Below are positions 15,481 to 23,107 of a DNA stretch of 64,000 bases, piece after piece. The notes beneath the pieces are model-generated. The model had not been told where the DNA came from. It searched no databases and saw only the letters and a list, made by a program, of their open reading frames with translations. The position numbers and the translations under genes are program-made. How positions within the stretch are numbered: the stretch's first letter is position 1; each line of letters opens with the position of its first letter. Source of the DNA: Actinokineospora iranica (GTDB taxonomy: Bacteria; Actinomycetota; Actinomycetes; Mycobacteriales; Pseudonocardiaceae); NCBI RefSeq assembly GCF_900101685.1, contig NZ_FMZZ01000001.1:806001-870000 (forward strand), in the 5' to 3' direction.

Positions 15481-15874
15481 GGTTCTTCTGGCATTGCTCG
15501 ACCGTGTCCCGGCCAACGCACCCGCCCAGGCCCAAGGGTGGCGGGTGGCGGCGCTGGCCGATTACGTCTACCCGGCACTCGTGCCCGCCCCGGGAACGGC
15601 CAACGGCATCCTGCTCCTGGGACTGACTACCCAAGAGTGGCATGTGTTGGACGCTTTTGAGAACGAAATATACCAGCTTCACTGCTTGTCTCTCGATAAC
15701 AATCGCAGCGGTTGGGCATATGTGTGCCACAGCTTTGTCGGCGTGCTGCCTCAGGACTGGGACGCGAAGCACTTCGCCGAACACGAACTTGACTCCTACG
15801 TCGAGCGATGCCGAATATGGCGACAACGGCATGAGTCAGTCCGGACCGACCTTGGCCAGGCTGGGTCACGCTGA
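15365..15874 (+). CDS. Gamma-glutamylcyclotransferase-like (AIG2/GGCT) protein
   Basis: About 169 aa. ATG 15365 has AGGAGG 6 nt upstream and lies inside the 3' end of the preceding gene in another frame. FVYGSLRFPEV is the substrate-binding YGSL motif of the GGCT fold, and LTTQEWHVLDAFENEIY holds the catalytic Glu region. The family cyclises gamma-glutamyl amines or peptides to 5-oxoproline. The context (XRE regulator, HEILGH protein) suggests a small-molecule or peptide-tailoring module; the substrate is unknown. Confidence 0.78.
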   Translation: MTHTATRLARPTSKPSGRLGQLSEDQEPLFVYGSLRFPEVLLALLDRVPANAPAQAQGWRVAALADYVYPALVPAPGTANGILLLGLTTQEWHVLDAFENEIYQLHCLSLDNNRSGWAYVCHSFVGVLPQDWDAKHFAEHELDSYVERCRIWRQRHESVRTDLGQAGSR

Positions 15875-15981
15875 CACTGGTCGATCTAGGCAACCCCTAG
15901 TCAGCCTCGCACAGCCACGATTCGACTCGAACCCGGCAACAGCGGACTTGTGGAGGAGCGGATGCTGAGTTAGCCGATGAA

Positions 15982-16455
15982 TCAACGGCCTCCAGGTTTG
16001 AGTAGCGGCGCGACGAGAACCATGCCGGAAACCGCAAGACAGGCGAGGGCAACCGAGACAACGGCGACTACTCCAGTTGCTCGATGGTCCACGCCTGCGA
16101 CAACGGGAACTGCGGTGAAAGCGGCAAGTACGCTGGTACATGAGCACAGTGCGATCATCAGCCGCCTGAGGACCGCCGCGCCCGTGGCGTTGAGCAACGT
16201 GCCCGCGAGGTAGGTGCGAGCTCCGCACGTCGCGATCCCGCTCAGCAGCCCGGAGAACACCACGAGGCCACCTGTTACGGCGCTGAACCCGTTGGGCTTA
16301 ATCAGGACCAACGCAACACCCACACCCAGGCACACGACGATCTGCGATATCCCTGCCCACGTCGATCTTCTACGAAGGCTGCGTTCGTGCTGGGCTGTGA
16401 TCCGAACATACAGGGGGGTGGGTTCGGGGCTGACCGGGATGGGGACAAACGTCAC
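15982..16455 (-). CDS. Four-helix membrane protein of the type VII substrate-like cluster
   Basis: About 157 aa. GTG 16455 overlaps the stop of the upstream gene (GTGA at 16452-16455). Four hydrophobic stretches are visible (ISQIVVCLGVGVALVLI, VTGGLVVFSGLLSGIATCGA, MIALCSCTSVLAAFTAVPVV, VAVVSVALACLAVSGMVLVA). No family recognised. Co-translation with the WXG-like gene suggests a membrane role in the same process, such as anchoring or immunity to an exported protein. Confidence 0.65.
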   Translation of the reverse strand: MTFVPIPVSPEPTPLYVRITAQHERSLRRRSTWAGISQIVVCLGVGVALVLIKPNGFSAVTGGLVVFSGLLSGIATCGARTYLAGTLLNATGAAVLRRLMIALCSCTSVLAAFTAVPVVAGVDHRATGVVAVVSVALACLAVSGMVLVAPLLKPGGR

Positions 16456-17216
16456 CGGTTGGACCGCCAATCCGATGGATCGCCGTCCTTCGCTGACGCG
16501 TCCGACAAGGCGGCGGTGTCGGTCATGGTCCACCCGTCGGCTAGATCGGTCACCCGCTGCCGAATCGCAGTCTGTTCGTTCTCGATCGTGTTGACATGCG
16601 ATTCGAGCGCCATCACCGCAGCGGTGACGAGTCCGAGCGCGGCAGCCACAGCCGCGATGATGATGCCGATGGCGGCAGGAATTCCGACAACGGTGCACGC
16701 CGCGGCGATCGCGGCGATGATGGCGATAGCGAAGCCCGCGAAGGCGAACTTGATGGCGAGCCAGAAGCTGTCAATGGAGTTGGCCAGATTGTCGAGCGAT
16801 GTCCGGACTTGACCCGCAATGTCCTTGATGGTGGTGAGTCCCTCGCTTTGCGGCGGAACTTGCGCCTTGTAGGACTCCGCAGCGGGCCCCTGCCACTCGA
16901 TGTTGGTACGCATCTTGTCGAGGCTGATGGTCTCGGCGATGTCCTTGCAGATGTCGCCGACCAGGGTGGTCCACTGCTCACCGACCTGCTTGAGGCGGTC
17001 GGCGTTCCCCGGTTGCTCGAACAGTTGCTTGACCCTGTCCCAGAACTCCCGCATCTTCTGCCCGAGTTCGGCCATCCCCACTCGAATGGGCTCGATGATC
17101 CACCTGAGCGGTTCCGGCACCCAGCTCAACACATCGTTGACCGCATCCCAAAATTCGTTGGACTTGAGCTCGATTTCCCTTGCCTTGTCGGAGGTCTCCT
17201 GAACGATCGCGTTCAC
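16452..17216 (-). CDS. WXG100/LXG-like helical protein
   Basis: A 254-aa, mostly helical protein with a central EWQGPAAESYKAQ, the W-x-G-type turn of ESX (type VII) secreted proteins, and a later hydrophobic pair of helices (FAFAGFAIAIIAAIAAACTVV, then a second). GGAGG lies about 10 nt before GTG 17216. It follows an EspC-like gene by 17 bp and is coupled to a small membrane protein. No core type VII secretion gene is in the window, so export would need machinery encoded elsewhere. Confidence 0.7.
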   Translation of the reverse strand: MNAIVQETSDKAREIELKSNEFWDAVNDVLSWVPEPLRWIIEPIRVGMAELGQKMREFWDRVKQLFEQPGNADRLKQVGEQWTTLVGDICKDIAETISLDKMRTNIEWQGPAAESYKAQVPPQSEGLTTIKDIAGQVRTSLDNLANSIDSFWLAIKFAFAGFAIAIIAAIAAACTVVGIPAAIGIIIAAVAAALGLVTAAVMALESHVNTIENEQTAIRQRVTDLADGWTMTDTAALSDASAKDGDPSDWRSNR

Positions 17217-17233
17217 TTGGTCACCGCCTCCGA

Positions 17234-17542
17234 TCAGTAGGTCTGCTTGAGATTCTGGGCGTTCGCTTGCTCTTCGCGCTCGTAGGTCTCCGCGGTCTGC
17301 CGCAAGGTCGCGGCTATCGCGTGGAAATTCTCCGCCGCTCGACTCAATTGCGTCTGCAGGGTCGTGCGCAACTCGTCATACGTCCGGTCGAGCCCGCAAT
17401 CCACCGCCCACATCGACATGTCCGCGCCACCGAGTGCCAGTTCGGCTATCACACCCGCAGGGGCCGACGTTGTGTTGCCCGCCGTGGCCCATTTGTTCGC
17501 GTCGCTCCGCAACGCTTCGAGGCCGACATCAGTACCAGTCAT
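17234..17542 (-). CDS. EspC-like (DUF2580) type VII secretion target
   Basis: A 102-aa two-helix protein. GLEALRSDANKWATAG at the start and AAENFHAIAATLRQTAETYE near the C-terminus, with the YxxxE-type tail YEREE, resemble the ESX secretion-target family. No signal peptide. It lies between a YbaB/EspL-like gene and a WXG-like gene, the order commonly seen for ESX-associated substrates in actinobacteria. Confidence 0.7.
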   Translation of the reverse strand: MTGTDVGLEALRSDANKWATAGNTTSAPAGVIAELALGGADMSMWAVDCGLDRTYDELRTTLQTQLSRAAENFHAIAATLRQTAETYEREEQANAQNLKQTY

Positions 17543-17560
17543 GTCTCTCTCCAGTCGAAA

Positions 17561-18253
17561 TCACAGGCCGAGCCTGCGCAACAGCCGCTGCGGATCACCC
17601 AACAACGCGTTCACCTCGTCAATGGCCGAACTGCTCGGCCCGCTCGAGAACTCGCTTGCCGAACTGTCGTCTTGAAGCCGACGAAGAACCTCAAGCAACT
17701 CGCTCTCGATCTCTGAGTCACGGGCCGCCGTAGCCCAGTTCGTGTCGATGCTCAACTGCACGACCTGCCCACGACGCGCGGCACCAGACACATGACCACC
17801 CGCGCTGTCAAGCGAAACGGTATGGCCCGCGACCGCCTCCAGCCTCCGGGAGAACTGTTCGAGGTCGGCGAACGCGGCGTCCAACAGTCGCTGCGCATCA
17901 CCGACCGAGATCGGTGTCTCGTCCAATGAACCGCTCGTACCGCCAGTTGACCGTTGCGCCACCCCTTGCAGAACGCCATCATCCATTTTCCGAGACATGG
18001 CCTGGACCGCGGCGGCGTTCACTGCCGTCTGGACGTTGACGTGCAAACGGCGAGGATCAATTTTCCTGCGCCAGTCCACAGCAAGCGAGACCGCACGAAC
18101 TGCCCCTTCCAAATCCACAACAACAGTCACGCACTCTTCGGGATCACGACCCGCGACCGTCTCAGCGTCTTCCACGGGCTCCGCCGCCGCTCGCGCAAGA
18201 TCCTCGACATCGGCCTCGTCGGCCTCCTCGAACCCCCACCGACGACCATCCAC
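17561..18253 (-). CDS. YbaB/EbfC-family protein (EspL-like)
   Basis: About 230 aa from GTG 18253, chosen because GAGAGGG precedes it; the frame stays open to 18304. The middle (VTVVVDLEGAVRAVSLAVDW, then HVNVQTAVNAAAVQAMSRK) matches YbaB/EbfC nucleoid-associated proteins, while the C-terminal half is less typical. YbaB-like proteins such as EspL occur beside ESX substrates and stabilise or co-regulate them. Its 5' end abuts a truncated helicase, so the promoter region was probably rearranged. Confidence 0.72.
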   Translation of the reverse strand: MDGRRWGFEEADEADVEDLARAAAEPVEDAETVAGRDPEECVTVVVDLEGAVRAVSLAVDWRRKIDPRRLHVNVQTAVNAAAVQAMSRKMDDGVLQGVAQRSTGGTSGSLDETPISVGDAQRLLDAAFADLEQFSRRLEAVAGHTVSLDSAGGHVSGAARRGQVVQLSIDTNWATAARDSEIESELLEVLRRLQDDSSASEFSSGPSSSAIDEVNALLGDPQRLLRRLGL

Positions 18254-18305
18254 AGACTCACCCTCTCCGAAACCGGACAACCACTGTCCCACGCTGCCGA
18301 ACAAT

Positions 18306-18985
18306 CTTCAGCAGCCTTCATACCTTGTCGCCTGAACCAATGGCCGTTCACCCGATCGGCCCAGCGTTTGCTGCCGCAGAAGACCAGGACCGCGCCACCG
18401 TCGTCGACGACGGTCTTGGTGATGCGAGCGGCCAACCGGGACCGGACGGTCTCCTTGGTGCGCCAATCGTTCCCGGAGGCGACCACAGCGGGCAACTGCC
18501 AGGTCAAACGGGTCGGCCGCCACACGGTGCGCACGTGCTTCGCGCCAAGCCAGTGCGCCACCTCGTCCGCGTTGGCCGCGGTCGCCGACAATCCCACGAC
18601 GCGAACCGGGGACTCCGGCCCACGCACTCGGGTCAGCAACGCCTCCAGCGTGGCACCGCGGTTGGTGTCCCCGAGCAGATGAATCTCATCCACCACAAGG
18701 ACACCGACCCGGTCGAGCGCCGAGCGCAGCGACGTGGCGCACGATATGGCCTCGAACTTCTCGGTGGTCGCCACCCAGACATCGGCGAGCCGCGCCTTGT
18801 TCTCGTCGACCGCGGGCTCCCCGGAGAGCACCTCGATCCGCAACCCCAACGATTTCCACTTCGTCAAGGACCTGACAAGCTCGGTGGTGAGCGAACGCTG
18901 CGGAACGATCCACGCGGCCTTCCGCCTCTGTCCGAGCACCGCCCACAACGCGGCCAGCATCCCGATGACGGCTTCGCCATGCCTG
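18306..18985 (-). pseudogene. Truncated DEAD/DEAH-box (Ski2-like) helicase
   Basis: A frame with helicase motifs: AAWIVPQRSLTTELVRSL, VGVLVVDEIHLLGDTNRG (motif II DEIH), VVGLSATAANADEVAHWLGA (motif III) and GGAVLVFCGSKRWADRVN (start of domain 2). The N-terminus with Walker A and the whole C-terminal half are missing. The fragment begins near GEAVIGMLAALW and runs into the YbaB gene region. Both ends coincide with unrelated genes, which points to rearrangement. Confidence 0.78.
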
Positions 18986-19938
18986 CGAACTGGGTGTACA
19001 CCCAGATCAAGGAGTTCCGGTTCACCTCCGGCTCGGACTCGTTCGACCTCGATCGGGTCGTTCACCGATCCGACCTCGAACCCGGCGTGGGCAAGGACGG
19101 AGTCGGCGGCACCGCGTCCCCGGTAGACGCATACCTGGACTACATCGACGCGCTCTACTCCACCGCGGTGGCCTACAACAACGGGAATCCGAACGACCTG
19201 GTCATGCAGTACCTGCGCCACCCGAGGTACAACGGCACCGGATCGGGCTGGGACCAGCTGCTCGGCAACGTCTCCACGGACTGGATCAACTACGCCGAGG
19301 CCCGTCACCGGAACAGCAGAGTGCGCTCCTACATCGACCCGTCGTGGGGTGTGCGAATCAACGTCGACCACTTCGGCACCAGCGCCCACGCCATGTTCGT
19401 CAAGAACCACGGGGTGGGCACCTCGGTCAACCGCGGCGACTTCGGCGGACGGGGCGGCGACTGGTGCTCGTTCTACGCCGAGTGGCCCGACAACGGAGAC
19501 GAGTTCGCCTCCGGTCTGGTGTTCTGCCGTGAGCGCCTGGCGAAGATCAACGTCACCTCGTCGTTCTCGCTGTCGGACTTCATCGAGGACGTCGACACCC
19601 TCCTGATCGGCAGGCAGGTGCGCGGCGGCGTCCAGATCAACCAGGCGATCCGCGATCATATCGGCGGCACCCGACACCTGCGCAGGTTCGGCGATTTCTT
19701 CACCGTCCGGCACAACGGCAGGGCGGCCGACGCCGTCGCGACGGCCAAGACCATGCTGGTCAGCGGCGGCCCCGAACTGGACCCGGTCCTGAACACCCTG
19801 CGCCTGGCAGTTCTCGGGGACTCGTTCCCACCGGGGTCGCTGCCTGCCGAGAAGCTGGACCCGTTCCCGCAGGGGTACGCGGACCTCTTACTGGACCTGC
19901 CAGGTCAGGAGAACACGCGCCGCGCTGCGGGGCGCTGA
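18979..19938 (+). CDS. Unrecognised 319-aa protein at a rearrangement junction
   Basis: The longest credible start is ATG 18979, seven bases from the truncated end of the helicase fragment; the frame is open further upstream only through antisense helicase sequence. The protein is soluble and rich in aromatic and polar residues (FTSGSDSFDLDRVVHR, NGNPNDLVMQYLRHPRYNG, GGDWCSFYAEWPDNGDEF). No family or catalytic motif recognised. It may be the C-terminal part of a larger protein whose 5' end was lost. The next gene is a small membrane protein 13 bp downstream. Confidence 0.6.
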   Translation: MPANWVYTQIKEFRFTSGSDSFDLDRVVHRSDLEPGVGKDGVGGTASPVDAYLDYIDALYSTAVAYNNGNPNDLVMQYLRHPRYNGTGSGWDQLLGNVSTDWINYAEARHRNSRVRSYIDPSWGVRINVDHFGTSAHAMFVKNHGVGTSVNRGDFGGRGGDWCSFYAEWPDNGDEFASGLVFCRERLAKINVTSSFSLSDFIEDVDTLLIGRQVRGGVQINQAIRDHIGGTRHLRRFGDFFTVRHNGRAADAVATAKTMLVSGGPELDPVLNTLRLAVLGDSFPPGSLPAEKLDPFPQGYADLLLDLPGQENTRRAAGR

Positions 19939-19951
19939 ACGCGAAAGGGCG

Positions 19952-20362
19952 ATGAGCTCTGTGGTCGTAGTGCTGTTCGTCCTGTCGCCTCTGATGCTGA
20001 TCGCGATGGGGTTTCTCCTGTGGATGATCATCGGCGGCAGAGTCCCCGCGGCAGCGGCACGGTGGGTGCCACGCGCGATGTGGTCGGTGGGCGGAGCCGC
20101 GGTGATGTACGCGTGGGGGCTGTGGCACACCTTCGCCCTCGACGTGGAGGAGCACTGCACGATCGTCCGCGAGCGTGACTACGACGAACAGCACGGCGGG
20201 CTGACGTTCGTTCCGATCAGCCGGAAGTGCAACGCGGAATACGATCTGGTTCCCCCCTACGTTAATCCGATCGTCTTCGCTCTCTTGGCACTCGCGGTCG
20301 TTTCCGTGGCCATCGCGGTGAAGACCACACGAGACGCGCGCAACCGGGCTGCCAGGAGCTAA
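19952..20362 (+). CDS. Small membrane protein
   Basis: A 136-aa protein with three transmembrane helices (VVVVLFVLSPLMLIAMGFLL, a second around MWSVGGAAVMYAWGLW, a third around VFALLALAVVSVAIAV) and an extracytoplasmic loop with two cysteines (EHCTIV and SRKCNAEY). AAAGGG precedes ATG 19952. It lies 13 bp after the unknown 319-aa gene on the same strand. Function unknown. Confidence 0.65.
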   Translation: MSSVVVVLFVLSPLMLIAMGFLLWMIIGGRVPAAAARWVPRAMWSVGGAAVMYAWGLWHTFALDVEEHCTIVRERDYDEQHGGLTFVPISRKCNAEYDLVPPYVNPIVFALLALAVVSVAIAVKTTRDARNRAARS

Positions 20363-20644
20363 CGACAGTCGACCCGGCTGTGCTGACCGACGCTGCTCAG
20401 GCCGAGCGCGCCGAACAGTGCGTCGATGCCAGCGAAGTCCAGGCCATCCGTACCGCGCTTGCTGCCTATCCGGGCTTGGCCGCGCGCCCTGCCGAGAACG
20501 TCAGTACCGCCTGCATTCGCAGGCAGGCTGAGTACTTGGACCTCGCCTGGCTATCGTCCCGCTTCACCGTGGTGGCCCGCCATGTGCACGGCAATGGCCG
20601 TACGGCGAAGTGGCGTAGGCAATTAGGCGTAGGTCCGATGTGGT
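20363..20644 (+). other. Possible gene remnant
   Basis: A frame from GTG 20380 reads AERAEQCVDASEVQAIRTAL and later RHVHGNGRTAKWRRQLGVG, which looks more protein-like than random, but it has no ribosome binding site and no stop before it runs antisense through the transglycosylase gene. It could be the remains of a gene at the edge of the accessory patch. Confidence 0.3.
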
Positions 20645-21514
20645 CTAACGGGCCGCCGCTGAGGTGCGGGCGTAGCCGTCGGCCAGGCCGAAGACCTTCT
20701 GGCCGTAGGGCACGGAGTTGTTGTATGAGAAGACACCCTGCCACCAGCCGGTCGGGGTGCCCAGGTCGCGGCCGTTGGCGCACAGGTAGCGGCCCGCGGC
20801 CAGCGCGGCGTCGTCGATCTGCTGCGGATCGCCTCTGCCGTCGAGGTTCGCGTCCGCGCCCCAGCGCTTCCAGGTCGACGGGATGAACTGCATCGGGCCG
20901 ACCGCGCGGTCCACCGCGGCGTCGCCGTCGAACTGGCCGCCGTCGGTGTCGGAGATCGCCTTCACGCCAGCGGACCCGTCGAGCGGGACGCCGATGATCG
21001 GCGTGGACGGACGGCCGTCCGCGCCGAGGGTGGCGCCGCCGTAGCGGCCGTGGTCGGACTCGATGCGGCCGATTCCCGCGAGCGTCGCCCACGACAGCCT
21101 GCACCCTGGTGACATCGCCCGGACCGCCAGTTCCGCGTTGCCGTACGCCATGAGCGCCCGCACCGGGATCTGGGTGGGACCGGCCAGCCGTTCCGCCCAC
21201 GCGCGCAGCGGGTCCGTGCCGTTCTGCCCGGCCTGCGGTTCGGGTGCGGCGGGCCCCGGCCCCACCTGGACGGGCGCCACCGAGTTCGGCTCGACGAGCG
21301 CGGCCGGGATCTCCAGCGAAGGGATCTCCGCGCTCGCCGGACTCGGCCGAGGCGCGACCGCCACCTGGACCAGCCACACCGCGACGGCGGCGACGACCAG
21401 GGTCACGGCCACGATCGACAGCCTGATCAGGACGCCCCCGCGCCGGACCGCCGGGGAGTTCGTGTCCGCCACCGCGCTCCAGTCCTCAGTCGCCACCGGG
21501 GCGCGAGCACGCAC
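20645..21514 (-). CDS. Lytic transglycosylase (SLT_2/MltB-like)
   Basis: About 289 aa. An N-terminal transmembrane helix (IRLSIVAVTLVVAAVAVWLV) is followed by a Pro-rich linker and a lysozyme-like domain: LAGIGRIESDHGRYGG with the catalytic Glu, GPMQFIPSTWKRWGADANLD and AALAAGRYLCANGRDL. Such enzymes cleave peptidoglycan to give 1,6-anhydromuropeptides and support growth or secretion. GTG 21514 is the longest start; in-frame GTG codons a few residues downstream are alternatives. Confidence 0.9.
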   Translation of the reverse strand: MRARAPVATEDWSAVADTNSPAVRRGGVLIRLSIVAVTLVVAAVAVWLVQVAVAPRPSPASAEIPSLEIPAALVEPNSVAPVQVGPGPAAPEPQAGQNGTDPLRAWAERLAGPTQIPVRALMAYGNAELAVRAMSPGCRLSWATLAGIGRIESDHGRYGGATLGADGRPSTPIIGVPLDGSAGVKAISDTDGGQFDGDAAVDRAVGPMQFIPSTWKRWGADANLDGRGDPQQIDDAALAAGRYLCANGRDLGTPTGWWQGVFSYNNSVPYGQKVFGLADGYARTSAAAR

Positions 21515-21589
21515 CGGTCGACGACAGCATCAACGACAAGAGCACAGCGGCGTAACGCGAGGTGGCGAACGCCACCTCGGGCGAGACGA

Positions 21590-22081
21590 TCAGGCCGCCC
21601 CGTCGCGGCGCTGGCGCTGCAACCGGGCCACGCACCAGGCGGGCGCGCTGCCGCGGCGCAGGTGTTCGAGCACGGTGAGGGGACCGAGCCTGCGCGCGAG
21701 GTCCGACGGCGCGAGACCGGCCGCGCGGTAGTCGAGGGCGCGCTGGTCCAGCGGGCTCATGCCCGCGTCCCACCACTCCTCGGCCTCGGCCACGCCGCCG
21801 ACCATCTGCCACCAGCCCGCCGCTGCGGCGAGAAGCTCGTGGGGCACCTCGGGCAACCGCTTGCGCATCGCCGAGATGTAGCGCGGGTCGGCGGCCTCGA
21901 CCGTCGCCCAGCGGGACGAACCTGCGCGTGCGCGTTGGCCGGGAATGCCCGGCGACGCGACGACAGGGGCGTCGGCAAGCCATTCCGACGCGATCCGCGC
22001 CGCCTCATCAGCGTCGGCGTCCTGCGAGCGCTCAGCGGTCCACTGGCGGACCAGGGCGTCGACCCCGGGGTCGTCGAGCAT
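21590..22081 (-). CDS. Hypothetical soluble protein
   Basis: About 163 aa from ATG 22081, selected because AGGAGG lies 4 nt upstream; the frame is open to 22291. Helical and charged, with ARIASEWLADAP, LAAAAGWWQMVGG and a C-terminal LGPLTVLEHLRRGSAPAWC. No known domain recognised. Monocistronic, between a transglycosylase and a tiny membrane protein. Confidence 0.6.
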   Translation of the reverse strand: MLDDPGVDALVRQWTAERSQDADADEAARIASEWLADAPVVASPGIPGQRARAGSSRWATVEAADPRYISAMRKRLPEVPHELLAAAAGWWQMVGGVAEAEEWWDAGMSPLDQRALDYRAAGLAPSDLARRLGPLTVLEHLRRGSAPAWCVARLQRQRRDGAA

Positions 22082-22315
22082 TCTGCCTCCTGGAGGTCTC
22101 ATGATCACTCGATGGCTGAAACCGTAGGGGCAGGGACCGACAGATCGCCAGACCCAAAACGGATCAGTTCGCCGAACGGGCCTCCAGAACGCGAGATCCA
22201 CCCGGACGGTCCAATTTGGATCTTCCCCAAACACAAGATCATCACCGAGTGTGATCGCCCGCGTGGCAGAGCTCCGCCACCGCACTGGCACTTACCCGTC
22301 AGTAGAGGTATCGGC

Positions 22316-22477
22316 CTACGCGAAGAGGTTCTTGAGGAAAGTGATGATGGCCTCAGCACCGTCCCGCAGCGCGCCGAGCAGACCCTGCACGGCCTCCGCG
22401 GCCTGGGTCGGCTGAGTGATCACATAGAACAGCACCAAGGCGACCGCCACGAGGATCGCGACCTTCTTCGCGTTCAT
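22316..22477 (-). CDS. 53-aa single-helix membrane protein
   Basis: Starts at ATG 22477 with a GGAG-like ribosome binding site. MNAKKVAILVAVALVLFYVI is a basic N-terminus plus one transmembrane helix, followed by an amphipathic LLGALRDGAEAIITFLKNLF. Small proteins of this shape are common in Pseudonocardiales and have no known function. The frame is open further upstream, but that part is Arg-rich and lacks a start signal. Confidence 0.6.
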   Translation of the reverse strand: MNAKKVAILVAVALVLFYVITQPTQAAEAVQGLLGALRDGAEAIITFLKNLFA

Positions 22478-23012
22478 CAGCCCGCTCCGTCCACTCCGCC
22501 CGCGCCGCCGCTGCTCCGCGGGCCCCATCACGCGCCATGATCCCCCATCTCGACCAGGGGAGGCGTCTCTTTCACGCACTAGGACGCACCGAGAGTGAAA
22601 ATGTTCCCCGTGGCGACCCCAATGGCGTTGTGGATCACTCTACGGGTCTACCCAATCGATCACGTAGGGGACACACGCTCGCCCCCGTCGCGGACGGGTG
22701 AGGGCGTTCACCTGCCCGCGGAGCGACCCGGCCGTCCCAAAAAACGTGTCACCTTTGAGCAGCCGGCCCAGGATGGACACCCCTGGACCCGTTGGCGTTA
22801 TACAACTGACCACGGCACCGGTGGAGGGATCTCCCACGGCGCGACGCCCTCGGGGGCAGGCGCGCCTGCCCAGCAGGCAGGCCCGCCGCGGCACGCCGCG
22901 CGCCTGATGGCCGCGACGCGAGCTGACAAGGCTATGGGGATGCCACAAGCGCCCCCATAGCCTGTCTCGGGGGCAAGCGAAGTCGCCGACGGCCGAATCA
23001 GCCTCGCCGGGC
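22478..23012. other. Intergenic region without a convincing gene
   Basis: Over 500 bp with only short frames in both directions, none with a ribosome binding site and good composition together. The segment around 22620-22690 is less GC-rich and could hold a promoter. No hairpin terminator stands out. Confidence 0.5.
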
Positions 23013-23107
23013 CAAATAACAGCCAGACCATCGACAGCCAGGCCAGCAACAGCCAGACCAGACCAGCGACAGCCAGACCAGCGGCAGCAGGGTCAGCGGC
23101 AGCAGGG
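23013..23107. repeat. Short imperfect tandem repeats after the CoA-transferase gene
   Basis: Degenerate copies of a 13-18 bp unit based on ACAGCCAGACCAG occupy about 23020-23085, followed by two copies of a GCGGCAGCAGGGTCA unit that run to the stop codon of the leftward gene. It looks like a minisatellite formed by slippage in the 3' flank. Confidence 0.7.

Noticed and set aside
15905..15975. tRNA-like segment on the minus strand with GGTTCGAGTC
   Set aside because: Only the T-loop-like core fits. The T-stem, acceptor stem and anticodon arm do not pair, so it is not called a tRNA or an attachment site.
22595..22960. Plus-strand frame of 121 codons in the gap before the CoA-transferase
   Set aside because: No ribosome binding site and no recognisable motif; proline-rich composition matches random high-GC sequence.
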